Shown here one piece after another: positions 53,229 through 62,705 of a stretch of DNA of 64,000 nucleotides (position 1 is the stretch's first letter; each line of letters starts with the position of its first letter). The notes under the pieces are model-generated. The model worked only from the letters and a program-made list of their open reading frames with translations. It made no database searches and was not told where the DNA came from. A program made the position numbers and the translations under genes. This stretch comes from Carboxylicivirga linearis (GTDB lineage Bacteria; Bacteroidota; Bacteroidia; Bacteroidales; Marinilabiliaceae), in NCBI RefSeq assembly GCF_018271995.1, contig NZ_JAGUCO010000007.1, positions 1 to 64,000 on the forward strand, given 5' to 3'.

Positions 53229-54815
53229 TTAGCTTCCGCTTGCTCCGTAGTTAGGCAATACGCGGGCGCTTGGGTCGTTTACATCGCAGTTTTCCCATTC
53301 TTTGTTTGGCATCCAAAAATCAACTACCGCTTCACTTCGGTCAGGGAAGTGTGATTCAAATATCTCACGATACATCAATGATTCTTTTGAGATTGGAGTC
53401 GCGTGTTTGTATTTAAACTGAGCTTTTTGCAAGTCATCATCAGTATACATCTCTTCGGCATATGCTTTCAGATAATCAACACAGCTATGTCCAACAGCAT
53501 CAGAGAATGCTGCCTTTTCGCGATACAAAATATCATGTTGTAAATATTCTCCTTCAAATGCTTTACGCAACAGATATTTTCCAACACCGGTAAAGTTCAT
53601 CTTTTTCTTAGGATCGATGCTCATCACATACTCAACAAAATCAAGATCTCCGAATGGAACACGAGCTTCCAATCCATTACACGAAATACTTCTGTCGGCA
53701 CGTAATACATCGTACATGTAAATCTCGGTCAATCTCTTCTCTGCTTCTTTCTGAAATTCTTCAGGTGATGGAGCATAGTCAGTGTATTTATAACCGAAAA
53801 TCTCATCACTTATTTCACCTGTCATTAATACTTTAATGTCTGTATTTTCAGAGATGTATTTACAAACCATGTACATACCCATCGAAGCACGGATGGTAGT
53901 AATATCATAGGTTTCGATACAATAAATAAGGTGACTTAGTGAGTCAAAAATATCCTGACGCTTAAATAATACTTCAGTATGGTCGGCTCCAAGGTAATCA
54001 GCTACCTGACGAGCGTATTTTGTATCAATAGGATCGTCTTCGATACCAACAGCAAATGTTCTGATAGGTTTATTAAGCATTTTAGCACCTACGGCACAAA
54101 CAACACTTGAATCTAATCCGCCACTTAAAAGGAAACCTACCGGTACATCAGCATTTAATCTTTTTTCAATACCAGCTACTAATTTTTCGTTGATGTTTTT
54201 ATAGATTTCATCTAAATCATGATCAACAAAAGCTTCGACTTTGGCAATGTCGCGATATTGTTTGATGCTTTCACCATCGTAATAATGCCCCGGAGGGAAT
54301 GGTTTAACATCATCACACATTTTGTGCAAGGCTTTCATTTCACTGGCAAACATGATGTTTCCATCTTTTGAATGACCGTAAAATAAAGGACGAATCCCGA
54401 TAGGATCACGTGCTGCAAAATATTTTTTAGCTACCGAGTCAAAAATTACAAATACAAACTCTGCATCTAATGATTTGGCTGTTTCTTCAATTCCTTTTTC
54501 AAGAAATAAAGGTATAATTACTTCGCAATCGCTGTTTGATTTAAATTCGAATGATGAATCGTAATTAGCTTTAAGCTCATTGTAATTGTATACCTCTCCA
54601 TTACATACCAAATTAATGTGCTTATAAACTAAGGGCTGATTACCGGCTGCCGAAACATCCATAATACTCAAACGGTGAAATCCCATCCAACCGTCATCTT
54701 CAAAATCCCGGGTAATTGAGTTGTCAGGTCCACGGTACTGGATCTTCTTAAACTCTCTGGCAAACTGAAGTTTGTCCATCTTGTCACATCCTGTATACAC
54801 TGCAAATCCACACAT
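53229..54815 (-). CDS. asnB: Asparagine synthase (glutamine-hydrolysing), AsnB type
   Basis: 528 residues. MCGFAVYTG has the nucleophilic Cys2 of the glutaminase domain (about 1-190; RLSIMDVSAAGNQPL, CNGEVYNYNEL). The synthetase domain has the pyrophosphate loop LLSGGLDSSVV and VLMTGEISDEIFGYKY. It makes asparagine from aspartate, glutamine and ATP. A full promoter lies upstream. Placement between the two polyamine genes looks incidental. Confidence 0.95.
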   Translation of the reverse strand: MCGFAVYTGCDKMDKLQFAREFKKIQYRGPDNSITRDFEDDGWMGFHRLSIMDVSAAGNQPLVYKHINLVCNGEVYNYNELKANYDSSFEFKSNSDCEVIIPLFLEKGIEETAKSLDAEFVFVIFDSVAKKYFAARDPIGIRPLFYGHSKDGNIMFASEMKALHKMCDDVKPFPPGHYYDGESIKQYRDIAKVEAFVDHDLDEIYKNINEKLVAGIEKRLNADVPVGFLLSGGLDSSVVCAVGAKMLNKPIRTFAVGIEDDPIDTKYARQVADYLGADHTEVLFKRQDIFDSLSHLIYCIETYDITTIRASMGMYMVCKYISENTDIKVLMTGEISDEIFGYKYTDYAPSPEEFQKEAEKRLTEIYMYDVLRADRSISCNGLEARVPFGDLDFVEYVMSIDPKKKMNFTGVGKYLLRKAFEGEYLQHDILYREKAAFSDAVGHSCVDYLKAYAEEMYTDDDLQKAQFKYKHATPISKESLMYREIFESHFPDRSEAVVDFWMPNKEWENCDVNDPSARVLPNYGASGS

Positions 54816-54867
54816 GTCGTTCTACTTTTATAATTGTAATGGAGTTATTTGATTTAAATTTCTATGT

Positions 54868-54897
54868 CAAAAGTAATGATTTAATATTAAATGACAA
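54868..54897 (-). promoter_or_regulatory. Promoter of asnB
   Basis: On the minus strand TTG (54895-54897), 19 bases and TACTTTTG (54868-54875) fit the Bacteroidota promoter consensus. The 5' leader would be about 50 bases. Confidence 0.5.
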
Positions 54898-55181
54898 TGA
54901 AAACTAACAAAAAATAAGAATAGGTACCCTCAAACTATCAAATCAACACAATAGAAAAATAGGGGTGTCTTGCTTTAAATTGTCAAAAAGTGAGTTGGTT
55001 TACCGATGATTATGGGGGTTGAGGTTCTTTTTAAAGAAAAAAAATACGAAAGAGTAATTTTGAATGGGGAGTAATGAAAAAAAATAAAAATGATGATTTG
55101 ATAGAAAAAAAATGGATGAGGTTTCAGATTGATTATTTAGAGCTGATTTGGTTGTAAATAGGAAACTAATAAAAGAAAAAA
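54898..55181. other. AT-rich intergenic stretch without genes
   Basis: Very A-rich on the plus strand. An open frame of 70 codons on the minus strand is almost only Phe, Ser, Leu and Asn and has no coding character. Nothing else seen. Confidence 0.45.
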
Positions 55182-55207
55182 AACCGCTAATGATTGCATT
55201 AGCGATT
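55182..55207 (-). terminator. Terminator of the carboxyspermidine dehydrogenase gene
   Basis: CGCTAATG (55185-55192) and CATTAGCG (55197-55204) form a perfect stem with a 4-base loop; a long T-run follows on the minus strand. Confidence 0.75.
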
Positions 55208-55231
55208 TCCATTAATATAAATTGGTAGTTC

Positions 55232-56425
55232 TTATAATTCTAAATCTATATTGTGTAATTCATTCCATGGAAGACCTAACTTGTTAAGTTGCTCCATAAA
55301 CGGATCAGGATCAAATTCTTCTACGTTAAATACACCCGGTTTTTTCCATATATTTTGCAGGTACATCATGGCTCCAATGGTGGCTGGTACTCCGGTAGTA
55401 TAACTTACCCCTTGGGCACCTGTTTCATTAAATGCATCCTGATGCTTACAATTATTATATACGTAATAGGTTTTTTCTTCTCCGTCTTTTACACCTTTAA
55501 TTCTACAACCTATAGATGTTTCTCCTGTATAGTTTTCTCCTAAATCGCCCGGGTCGGGTAAAACTGCTTTCAGGAACTGAATAGGAACAATTTCTTTTCC
55601 TTCGTACATAATAGGTTCGATACCTGCCATACCAATGTTCTGAATCACACGTAAGTGAGTCAAATATTCTTGTCCAAAAGTCATCCAGAAGCGAGCTCGT
55701 TTGATACTTGGAAAGTTCTTCACCAATGACTCTAATTCTTCGTGATAAATAACATACGATTCGCGATCGCCAATATTAGGATAATTTAATGGCTTGTGAA
55801 TTTCGTGTGGTTCTGTTTCAACCCACTGACCATTCTCCCAGTATTTACCTTTTTGGGTTACCTCGCGAATGTTAATTTCGGGATTGAAGTTGGTGGCAAA
55901 AGCTTTACCGTGATCTCCACCATTACAGTCAACAATATCCAGGTACTGAATTTCGTCGAAATGATGCTTGGCAGCATAAGCCGTGTAAATACTGGTTACA
56001 CCCGGATCGAATCCGCATCCCAAAATAGCAGTAATGCCCGCTTCTTCAAAGCGTTCTTTATATGCCCACTGCCATTTGTATTCGTACTTAGCTTCGTCAA
56101 GAGGCTCGTAATTGGCTGTATCAAGATATGCTGTTTTGGTTTCTAAACAGGCGTCCATAATTGTCAGATCCTGGTATGGAAGAGCCACATTAACTACAAT
56201 ATCTGGTTGATAGGAGTTGATTAACTCAACCAACTCAGGTACATTGTCTGCATCAACTTGTGCAGTTTGTATCCTGTTATTTCCAATTTTATTGGCAATG
56301 GCATCGCACTTGCTTTTTGTACGACTTGCCAACATAATTTCAGAGAACACCTCTGGCAAGGATGCCATTTTATGGGCTACAACGGTACCTACACCGCCAG
56401 CGCCAATAATCAGAACTTTACCCAT
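55232..56425 (-). CDS. Carboxy(nor)spermidine dehydrogenase (saccharopine dehydrogenase family)
   Basis: 397 residues. N-terminal NAD(P)-binding motif VLIIGAGGVGTVVAHKMA, then DTANYEPLDEAKYEYKWQW and GCGFDPGVTSIYTAYAAKHHFDEI typical of the CASDH group of saccharopine dehydrogenases. It joins aspartate semialdehyde to a diamine reductively to give carboxyspermidine, which NspC then decarboxylates. Close presence of nspC supports this over lysine metabolism. Confidence 0.9.
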   Translation of the reverse strand: MGKVLIIGAGGVGTVVAHKMASLPEVFSEIMLASRTKSKCDAIANKIGNNRIQTAQVDADNVPELVELINSYQPDIVVNVALPYQDLTIMDACLETKTAYLDTANYEPLDEAKYEYKWQWAYKERFEEAGITAILGCGFDPGVTSIYTAYAAKHHFDEIQYLDIVDCNGGDHGKAFATNFNPEINIREVTQKGKYWENGQWVETEPHEIHKPLNYPNIGDRESYVIYHEELESLVKNFPSIKRARFWMTFGQEYLTHLRVIQNIGMAGIEPIMYEGKEIVPIQFLKAVLPDPGDLGENYTGETSIGCRIKGVKDGEEKTYYVYNNCKHQDAFNETGAQGVSYTTGVPATIGAMMYLQNIWKKPGVFNVEEFDPDPFMEQLNKLGLPWNELHNIDLEL

Positions 56426-56640
56426 TCTTGTTTTTCAATTAAAAATAAATCTGTTATAAATATCAATGTACAAATAGACGAAAAAATAGCATGATGTCAA
56501 ATGGATGCAGATAGATTTAGTGAATTTTTTTAATCATTCATAAATGAGATGACTTTTTCTTACTGGGCGTCTATTTATACACTGGTTTGAACCTGTTTAA
56601 TATGGAAGGGTTTAAATCAATTGTTGATAGGTTTTGTAAA

Positions 56641-56675
56641 AAAAAGACCGTGATTACAAGAGTAACACGGTCTTT
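56641..56675 (-). terminator. Terminator of the TonB-receptor/DUF5689 operon
   Basis: AAAAGACCGTG (56641-56651) pairs perfectly with CACGGTCTTTT (56665-56675), with a T-run on the minus strand, 22 bp after the last gene. Confidence 0.75.
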
Positions 56676-56697
56676 TTATATAACTATTTAAGAAAAA

Positions 56698-58350
56698 TTA
56701 GTTTTCAAAGCAGTTGATGTTGTCAATCTGCCAGGTGGTAGTTTGACTTGTACTACCGATATATTTAAATGCTATATGAATGGAACCGGAGAACGATGAA
56801 AGATCCATGTCTCCTGAACTCTCGAAATTATCACCATAGCCACTTGAAGGTACGCTTGGTAATGTAATGTCTAATTTGGTTGCAGTTGCATCCCATGGAT
56901 TTGAACTTCCATCATAATCAGTTAATACATACACCTCAAGTATAGCACCATTATCATAGCCTCCTTTTAAATCACAATTAAATGTTGGATTGGTTTTTCC
57001 ATCTATATTGATTGATGGTGTAACCAGCCAAATGTCATTGTTGTCATCGCTTGAGTTATATGCAGTAGCTTGAGCATAGTTGTTATTGCTATAATTGTTA
57101 CCTTGCCATAAACGTTCTCCTGTTTGTGCTTTGTTATCCCATCCTGTAATGAAAATATCCATATCATCCATCGTATTTTCGAAGTTTTCAAAGAAGAAAC
57201 TTCCGGTAGGATAATCTGTTTCCGGAGTTGGATCATCCTCTGTTCTGTTATCTGGGTCAATTCCGGCACCATCAAGCCAATAACCGGTCAGGCTTTTAAC
57301 ACCACTGAAACCGTAATACCATTCTAAGCTACCCAATACAATGACTTCTTTACCAAGGTTTGATTCGTTGTCAACCAAATTTAAAGCGGTTCGAATGGAG
57401 CCGCTTGGTAACTGAACACTTACCATGTTCTCAACGTTGGTTTCATCTGCTGAGGCAGCAATCAGCATATTGGTGGCAACATCAAAGGGGGCTGTTAAAG
57501 TAGCTTCACCTGTAGCAGGTATAGTACCAATAATATATCCTTTTACCCATCCTGAGATTGAACCATCATCTGCAGAAGACAATACGTAAGCTACATCATA
57601 AGGATCGTCTTTTGTGCCGGTTCCATCACCTGATCCGCCACCTCCACCGGAACAGCGTTCTCCGGTCATGTCCAGTTCTGAAGGATCTCTTAATAATATT
57701 TGAGCACTGTTGTAATAAGAAGCAATACCAACCAGGGTTCCATTGCCTTCGGGTAAATTATCGCTGGCAAAATCAGAAGCACTTCTTGTATATACAGCAA
57801 TATTATCAGTACAATCTGTTAATGTTTGAGAACCACTAAAAGTTCCCGGAACACTACTGAATTGTACATTGCTTATTTGAACCAATTCACTTTGGTGACT
57901 ACCATCTGTTAAGTCAGCAATAGTAACTGATGTTGGAGTTACTTCAGAGCCTGTTGGAAGCAATACTTCAACCATAGAGGTATAATCAACACTTCCGAAT
58001 TGGAGTAAGCCATTGTATTCGGTTAGAGTTAAGCCCTGGCAATTAACTTTAATTTTACTGCCTTCTGTAAATGAATCTGTTCCTGATTCTGTTAAGGTAA
58101 TTGCTGCTGTTTCATCTTGAATATAAGCTACAAAATCAGGAATATTACCTTGACTTGGTGTAAAGGTTATAGTTCCTTCTATGTAAACATCATCAGAAAC
58201 ACTAATGTCAGCCCCTGAATACAATGCTCTGAGTTGATTGATTGTAAGTTTTGTTCCTTCAGGAGTAGAAGGAGCCTCAGGGTCTTCGCTACAGCTAAAT
58301 GTGACAAAAGCAATTAGCAAAAAATAAAAGCTTAGTTTAAATAACTTCAT
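56698..58350 (-). CDS. DUF5689/choice-of-anchor-J surface lipoprotein
   Basis: 550 residues. Lipobox AFVTFSC. A DUF5689 domain (about 35-240; TINQLRALYSG, VYIEGTITF, AYIQDETAAITL) resembles an OB-fold found with secreted nucleases. A second domain (about 245-370; GSISGWVKGYIIGTI) is DUF6359-like. A choice-of-anchor J/jelly-roll domain closes it (about 380-550; FFFENFENTMDDMDIFITGW...IWLVTPSINIDG...TWQIDNI). Likely outer-surface ligand-binding partner of the TonB receptor. It lies 17 bp after the similar lipoprotein gene. No enzyme residues are recognisable. Confidence 0.8.
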   Translation of the reverse strand: MKLFKLSFYFLLIAFVTFSCSEDPEAPSTPEGTKLTINQLRALYSGADISVSDDVYIEGTITFTPSQGNIPDFVAYIQDETAAITLTESGTDSFTEGSKIKVNCQGLTLTEYNGLLQFGSVDYTSMVEVLLPTGSEVTPTSVTIADLTDGSHQSELVQISNVQFSSVPGTFSGSQTLTDCTDNIAVYTRSASDFASDNLPEGNGTLVGIASYYNSAQILLRDPSELDMTGERCSGGGGGSGDGTGTKDDPYDVAYVLSSADDGSISGWVKGYIIGTIPATGEATLTAPFDVATNMLIAASADETNVENMVSVQLPSGSIRTALNLVDNESNLGKEVIVLGSLEWYYGFSGVKSLTGYWLDGAGIDPDNRTEDDPTPETDYPTGSFFFENFENTMDDMDIFITGWDNKAQTGERLWQGNNYSNNNYAQATAYNSSDDNNDIWLVTPSINIDGKTNPTFNCDLKGGYDNGAILEVYVLTDYDGSSNPWDATATKLDITLPSVPSSGYGDNFESSGDMDLSSFSGSIHIAFKYIGSTSQTTTWQIDNINCFEN

Positions 58351-58367
58351 GGTAGTTAATTATTAAG

Positions 58368-59744
58368 TTAGTTTATTGTAATATTATCGATTCTCATTGA
58401 TGTACTTTCAGTATCTGAACCTGAATATATAAAGGCTATAACAATCGAATTGTTTGATGTTGGTAATGAAATGTTACCTGAATCTACCCATGTAAATTCA
58501 TTATCAATTCCATCTGTTGCAATGGTGGCATCTAACTCAATCCAGTTTGAATTGGTTGGATCACCTCCAGTAAAATCGGTAGAATAAACTACTTTTAAAG
58601 GTGTATTACCATTTGTGTGTGCCCAATAGGCAAATTGAGTTTCAAAAGTTAGTGTTTTTGCAGCAGATGTAGTAACCGGAGGCAGCATTAGCCACGATTC
58701 AATAGAAGCTTCTCCTGAATTGTAACCGGTAGCCTGAGCATATATTTCATCGCTATAAGTTCTTCCTCTCCATACTCTTGTTCCCGAAGTTGTGAAGTTA
58801 TTCCAGCCTGTAATACTAATATCTGTATTATTACTTTCAGAGCTAAAATCTTCATTAATATTGTCAACCGGATCGCCCAATGTGATATCAATGTCGTTTC
58901 CGCATCTTTCACCTGTAAGTTGAACTTCATCAATACTTCGAATAACAATTTGTATAGTAGTTGTTGTGCCACTGGTGAATTTGGTTACAATACCCACAAA
59001 ACTTCCATTTCCTTCGGGCAAATAATCACCGGCGAAAGATGAATAACCACTTGAACGAACAATTATGGAGTTGCCATCACAATCGGCTAATGTTCTATTT
59101 GCAGAAGCAGCATCCTGATCTTCCGTTTCTGCAATTGCATAGGTTAATCCCAATTGGCTATCGGCAAATTGTACATCATTAAACTGAACCAGCATTCCCA
59201 TGTATTCTTCACCAGCCTCATTTATTGAAATAACTTTAGGTTCGATGACCTGTCCTTCAACTACATTTCGTTTGATATAATCGTGTTTGTCAATACCGGT
59301 TAAACGGTAATTGTTGCTATCATCAAAATAAGGAACCCCACCCAATTGAATAAAATCGCCATAGTCACTTAAATACAGTCCTTTTAGGTTAATGGTTACC
59401 GAGTCGTTTACATATAAACCTCCGGTTGATTGAAAAGTCATTCGCAAACCACCTGTTTCGTCCTGCACATAGGCTTCTTTATATAAATTACCATTTGAGG
59501 TTTTGTCGTCAGCAACAATAACTCCTTTTAAACTAATGTCTTCAGTAATTTCCACCGGAACTCTATCTGTCCAATATTTTGCTAATTCTTCATCATATAA
59601 TGATTTAACATACATTACTGTTGTGGTCTCTCCGGGAACAAATTCTTCGTAGGGAGGTGCATCTTCGTTATTAAAATCGCAAGCACTTAACAACGATGTC
59701 ATTAATACAATTAGAATGATATATATGCTGTTTATTCTTTTCAT
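58368..59744 (-). CDS. DUF5689 surface lipoprotein with choice-of-anchor-J-like end
   Basis: About 458 residues from ATG 59744 (MKRINSIYIILIVLMTSLLSAC, lipobox LLSAC). The DUF5689 domain follows (about 40-270; YVQDETGGLRMTF, YLSDYGDFIQLGGVPYF), then a jelly-roll domain (about 290-458; DINITVGW-type strands with ITGWNNFTTSGTRVWRG and SMRIDNITIN). Same plan as the next gene without the DUF6359-like part, so the two probably arose by duplication. It starts a few bases after the TonB receptor gene and likely sits with it at the cell surface. Confidence 0.8.
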   Translation of the reverse strand: MKRINSIYIILIVLMTSLLSACDFNNEDAPPYEEFVPGETTTVMYVKSLYDEELAKYWTDRVPVEITEDISLKGVIVADDKTSNGNLYKEAYVQDETGGLRMTFQSTGGLYVNDSVTINLKGLYLSDYGDFIQLGGVPYFDDSNNYRLTGIDKHDYIKRNVVEGQVIEPKVISINEAGEEYMGMLVQFNDVQFADSQLGLTYAIAETEDQDAASANRTLADCDGNSIIVRSSGYSSFAGDYLPEGNGSFVGIVTKFTSGTTTTIQIVIRSIDEVQLTGERCGNDIDITLGDPVDNINEDFSSESNNTDISITGWNNFTTSGTRVWRGRTYSDEIYAQATGYNSGEASIESWLMLPPVTTSAAKTLTFETQFAYWAHTNGNTPLKVVYSTDFTGGDPTNSNWIELDATIATDGIDNEFTWVDSGNISLPTSNNSIVIAFIYSGSDTESTSMRIDNITIN

Positions 59745-59756
59745 GATCATAAACTC

Positions 59757-62474
59757 TTAAAAGCTAACACTTAGGTTAAGAAAATAGTTAAAGCCGTAAT
59801 AGTAGTAGTACTTAGGTGCAAATAATTCCGGACGTTCCGGGTTAAATCTTAATTGTTCGTATCCACCTGTAATAAAGCTTTGGTTGTTAGTTATATTACT
59901 TAAGTTGGCACTAAGTGAGATGTAATAACCGTTAAATCTCCAGCTTTTTCCGGCAAAAGCATCAATGGTATAGGCTGCATCTAACTGTTCAGGTGTACTC
60001 CAATATAGATATGATGTACGAGGTATTGGATTGTAATCCATATAAATCTGATCGAAATAAGAAGCTGTTACACCTGCCCACCAGTAACGTGGTGAATTGT
60101 ATTTTATACCTGCAGAGTATGCATGTTGTGGAGTACCACTAATTTTAAACCCTTGCGAATAAACGGTGCTGGTCTCCAAAATTTCGCGACTGTTATCCTG
60201 GGTGATAATTACACCCGGATTGGATTGATAAGTGTATTCACCTAACGAAGCTACAGCATTAACAGTAATAGTGTTGGTTAGCTTGTACTCAGCTCCAAAT
60301 TCAAATCCCATATATTGCTTATCGATGTCGTACATCGAATAGTTTACAAACGATCGTAATTCTTCGTGATAGAAGTTCATGTTTTTAACTTGATCGTTAA
60401 TACGGGTGAAATATCCGGTGGCTCTCATGGTAAGGTTTGGAGAGCTGTAGAAATATCCTCCATCAACCGACATATGTGTTTCTTCTTTTAAGTTAGGAAC
60501 AATATCATGTCGTGTACGAGGCGAAACGTATGCATTACGGAATACAGGTGGTTGAGTACTGTAACTGGCATTAGCCTTTACAATATGTCTACCTGTAAAA
60601 CGGTATTCACCACCTAATTTTAAACCATAGGTATGAAACTGTTGTTTCTCTGAATCACCAAACGAGTTATCTGGAAACAAGCCTTTTCGCATTAATCCTT
60701 CGCGCCAGAATTCATTGTATTTATAATGACCTCCGAAATAAACGGAATATTGTGTTCCTGTATATTGGGTCATCAACCAAATATTATAAGTGTTAATATG
60801 TGGTTTGTAATGATGAGAGTATATATCACCTTCTTTAACAATTCGGTTGGGATTATTAAGGTCGTTTTGAATAATGTTATCATCATTGGGGAAGTCGCGT
60901 TCTGCAAACTGGTCAATATCTAACCAGTAATCACCTCCTAATAAATCATCCACCACATTAAAAACGTCACCTGTATAAATATCAACATTTAGTCCGCTGT
61001 TTATCTTCCAATTGTCATTAAAAGAATGTTCGAGGTTGGTGTTGAACTGAAATTGTGAAATGTCGTTTCTGCGATCTTCAACAATATAGAATGAACGGTT
61101 TCCACTATATGATTCGGTTCCTCCGTTAGCATTTTCAACCGTAAAATATCCGTTGTTACGGTTGGCTCTGTATAGAGCATCCCAATCGATTTGTCTAACA
61201 GTAGGATCAGTTCTCCACATTTCGGCAATTCTTTCCTGGTCGGCCGAATTGGTATAATAGCTTGGTAAGTATCGATAATAATCAGGGCGAGGATCTTTAG
61301 CATTGTTCCAGTTTAGCGAAGTATAACCTCCTTTACCAAACCAATAACCTGCAGTTGATTTAACTTTAGTTGAGGGTGTTGGTGTCCATGTGTGTTGTAA
61401 TGTAAATAATGGTTTGTTACCACTTCTTACACGGGAATTACGTTTTTCACCATTCTGATACCCCCAATATGGATTGTAATAATTATCATCAACCAAATCA
61501 TACACTTCCTGCATGGCACCACCACCAACTCCTCTTTCATACATGGCTGTCAAGGCAGTAAAATTTATTCGGTGTTTTTGATTAAATATTTTTTCAGCAG
61601 AAATGAAAAAGCTATTCGCATCATAAAAAGTAGCTTCTTTGTATCCTTCTTCACTCCATCGTCGAGAAGCAGAAACAGTAAGAGCCCAATCGTTTTCCAT
61701 TAAACCGGTAGAAGCTGTAACCATGGCTCTGTTTCGATACGAACGGTTTGAACTGGAATAAACTAATTTAATGCCGGGGCGATATTCCGATGCAGAGGTA
61801 ATTACTTGTGTTAGTCCGCCAAGCGGTTCGAACATAGCACCTGTTGGTGAGGCATCGCTGGTAATTATTGTGTTGCGCATTACATCGTTTAATCCTCCCC
61901 AGTTCGACCAATAGGGGCGTCCACTTTCGGCTTCATTCATAATAAAACCATTAATCATCACTTTTTGCAACTCAGAGTCGTATCCTCTTATTCTAAAGCG
62001 AGCCGGCCCAAAGGTATAGGCTGCTGCCGAAACAAACACATCTCGCGATGAGCTTAATAAGCCATGGATGGTTTGAGATTCCAAAGAGTTTTCGCTGTCT
62101 GAGTCGGTAATGGTTATAGTAGGAACATCCTGATTGGCCGTGGTTAGGTTTACTAAGAAAACATTCCCCAGATCGGTTGTGCCTTCACTACTAACAGAAG
62201 CATACATGGTTAAGCTTCTGTAGCCTTCTTTCGAAAAAGTAACCTGATAATCTTTGCCTTCGGTTACATTTATACTAAAAAAGCCTTGTTCATTACTGGT
62301 AGTGGTGTTTGTGATGTTTTCGATTTCAATGAGTACCTCATTAAGAGGTTGGTTTGAATCGGCATCTTTTACAACACCTTTAATGGCTGAGTTTTGGCCA
62401 AATGCACTTGAAGCAAGAAAAATGAGCCCCAGAAGCCATAAGATTTTAGGTTGCATAAACAGATTTTTTTTCAA
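59757..62474 (-). CDS. TonB-dependent receptor with carboxypeptidase-like N-terminal domain
   Basis: 905 residues. Signal peptide (about 8-26, FLASSAFGQ), a carboxypeptidase regulatory-like domain (about 30-115; IKGVVKDADSNQPLNEVLIEIENI), a plug domain (about 130-240; YTFGPARFRIRGYDSELQKVMINGFIMNEAE) and a long barrel rich in aromatic strands, ending FLNLSVSF. It imports a large or scarce ligand at the outer membrane using TonB energy. It is not SusC-sized and there is no SusD partner; two DUF5689 lipoproteins follow instead. With the divergent secreted nuclease this suggests uptake of nucleic-acid breakdown products or phosphate esters (inference). Confidence 0.9.
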   Translation of the reverse strand: MKKNLFMQPKILWLLGLIFLASSAFGQNSAIKGVVKDADSNQPLNEVLIEIENITNTTTSNEQGFFSINVTEGKDYQVTFSKEGYRSLTMYASVSSEGTTDLGNVFLVNLTTANQDVPTITITDSDSENSLESQTIHGLLSSSRDVFVSAAAYTFGPARFRIRGYDSELQKVMINGFIMNEAESGRPYWSNWGGLNDVMRNTIITSDASPTGAMFEPLGGLTQVITSASEYRPGIKLVYSSSNRSYRNRAMVTASTGLMENDWALTVSASRRWSEEGYKEATFYDANSFFISAEKIFNQKHRINFTALTAMYERGVGGGAMQEVYDLVDDNYYNPYWGYQNGEKRNSRVRSGNKPLFTLQHTWTPTPSTKVKSTAGYWFGKGGYTSLNWNNAKDPRPDYYRYLPSYYTNSADQERIAEMWRTDPTVRQIDWDALYRANRNNGYFTVENANGGTESYSGNRSFYIVEDRRNDISQFQFNTNLEHSFNDNWKINSGLNVDIYTGDVFNVVDDLLGGDYWLDIDQFAERDFPNDDNIIQNDLNNPNRIVKEGDIYSHHYKPHINTYNIWLMTQYTGTQYSVYFGGHYKYNEFWREGLMRKGLFPDNSFGDSEKQQFHTYGLKLGGEYRFTGRHIVKANASYSTQPPVFRNAYVSPRTRHDIVPNLKEETHMSVDGGYFYSSPNLTMRATGYFTRINDQVKNMNFYHEELRSFVNYSMYDIDKQYMGFEFGAEYKLTNTITVNAVASLGEYTYQSNPGVIITQDNSREILETSTVYSQGFKISGTPQHAYSAGIKYNSPRYWWAGVTASYFDQIYMDYNPIPRTSYLYWSTPEQLDAAYTIDAFAGKSWRFNGYYISLSANLSNITNNQSFITGGYEQLRFNPERPELFAPKYYYYYGFNYFLNLSVSF

Positions 62475-62541
62475 AAATTAAGTTAATATTAAATTTCGAC
62501 TTTAATATTTTAAAGTACAAATTAAGTAAAAAATATTGTAC

Positions 62542-62555
62542 AGACCGGACGGTCT
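62542..62555. promoter_or_regulatory. TetR-type palindrome between divergent genes
   Basis: AGACCG-GA-CGGTCT is a GC-rich perfect 6-bp inverted repeat in very AT-rich DNA, matching the form ACCGNNCGGT common to TetR-family operators. It lies 68 bp upstream of the TonB receptor gene and 150 bp upstream of the nuclease gene. No TetR gene is in the window. Confidence 0.5.
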
Positions 62556-62705
62556 ATGTCTAATTTTGATGAACTTAACACCTAATTAATATGTCGTGTT
62601 AGTTATTAATCAAAATTTAACTGGGTTTGGTCACCTTATAAGATGATGATATTTGTTTTTTATCCTTAAAAAATACTAACTTGCTCGCAAAAATCATATA
62701 ATAGT

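Noticed and set aside
55000-55212. 70-codon minus-strand open frame rich in Phe, Ser and Asn
   Set aside because: A by-product of A/T runs between genes; it also overlaps the terminator at 55182-55207.
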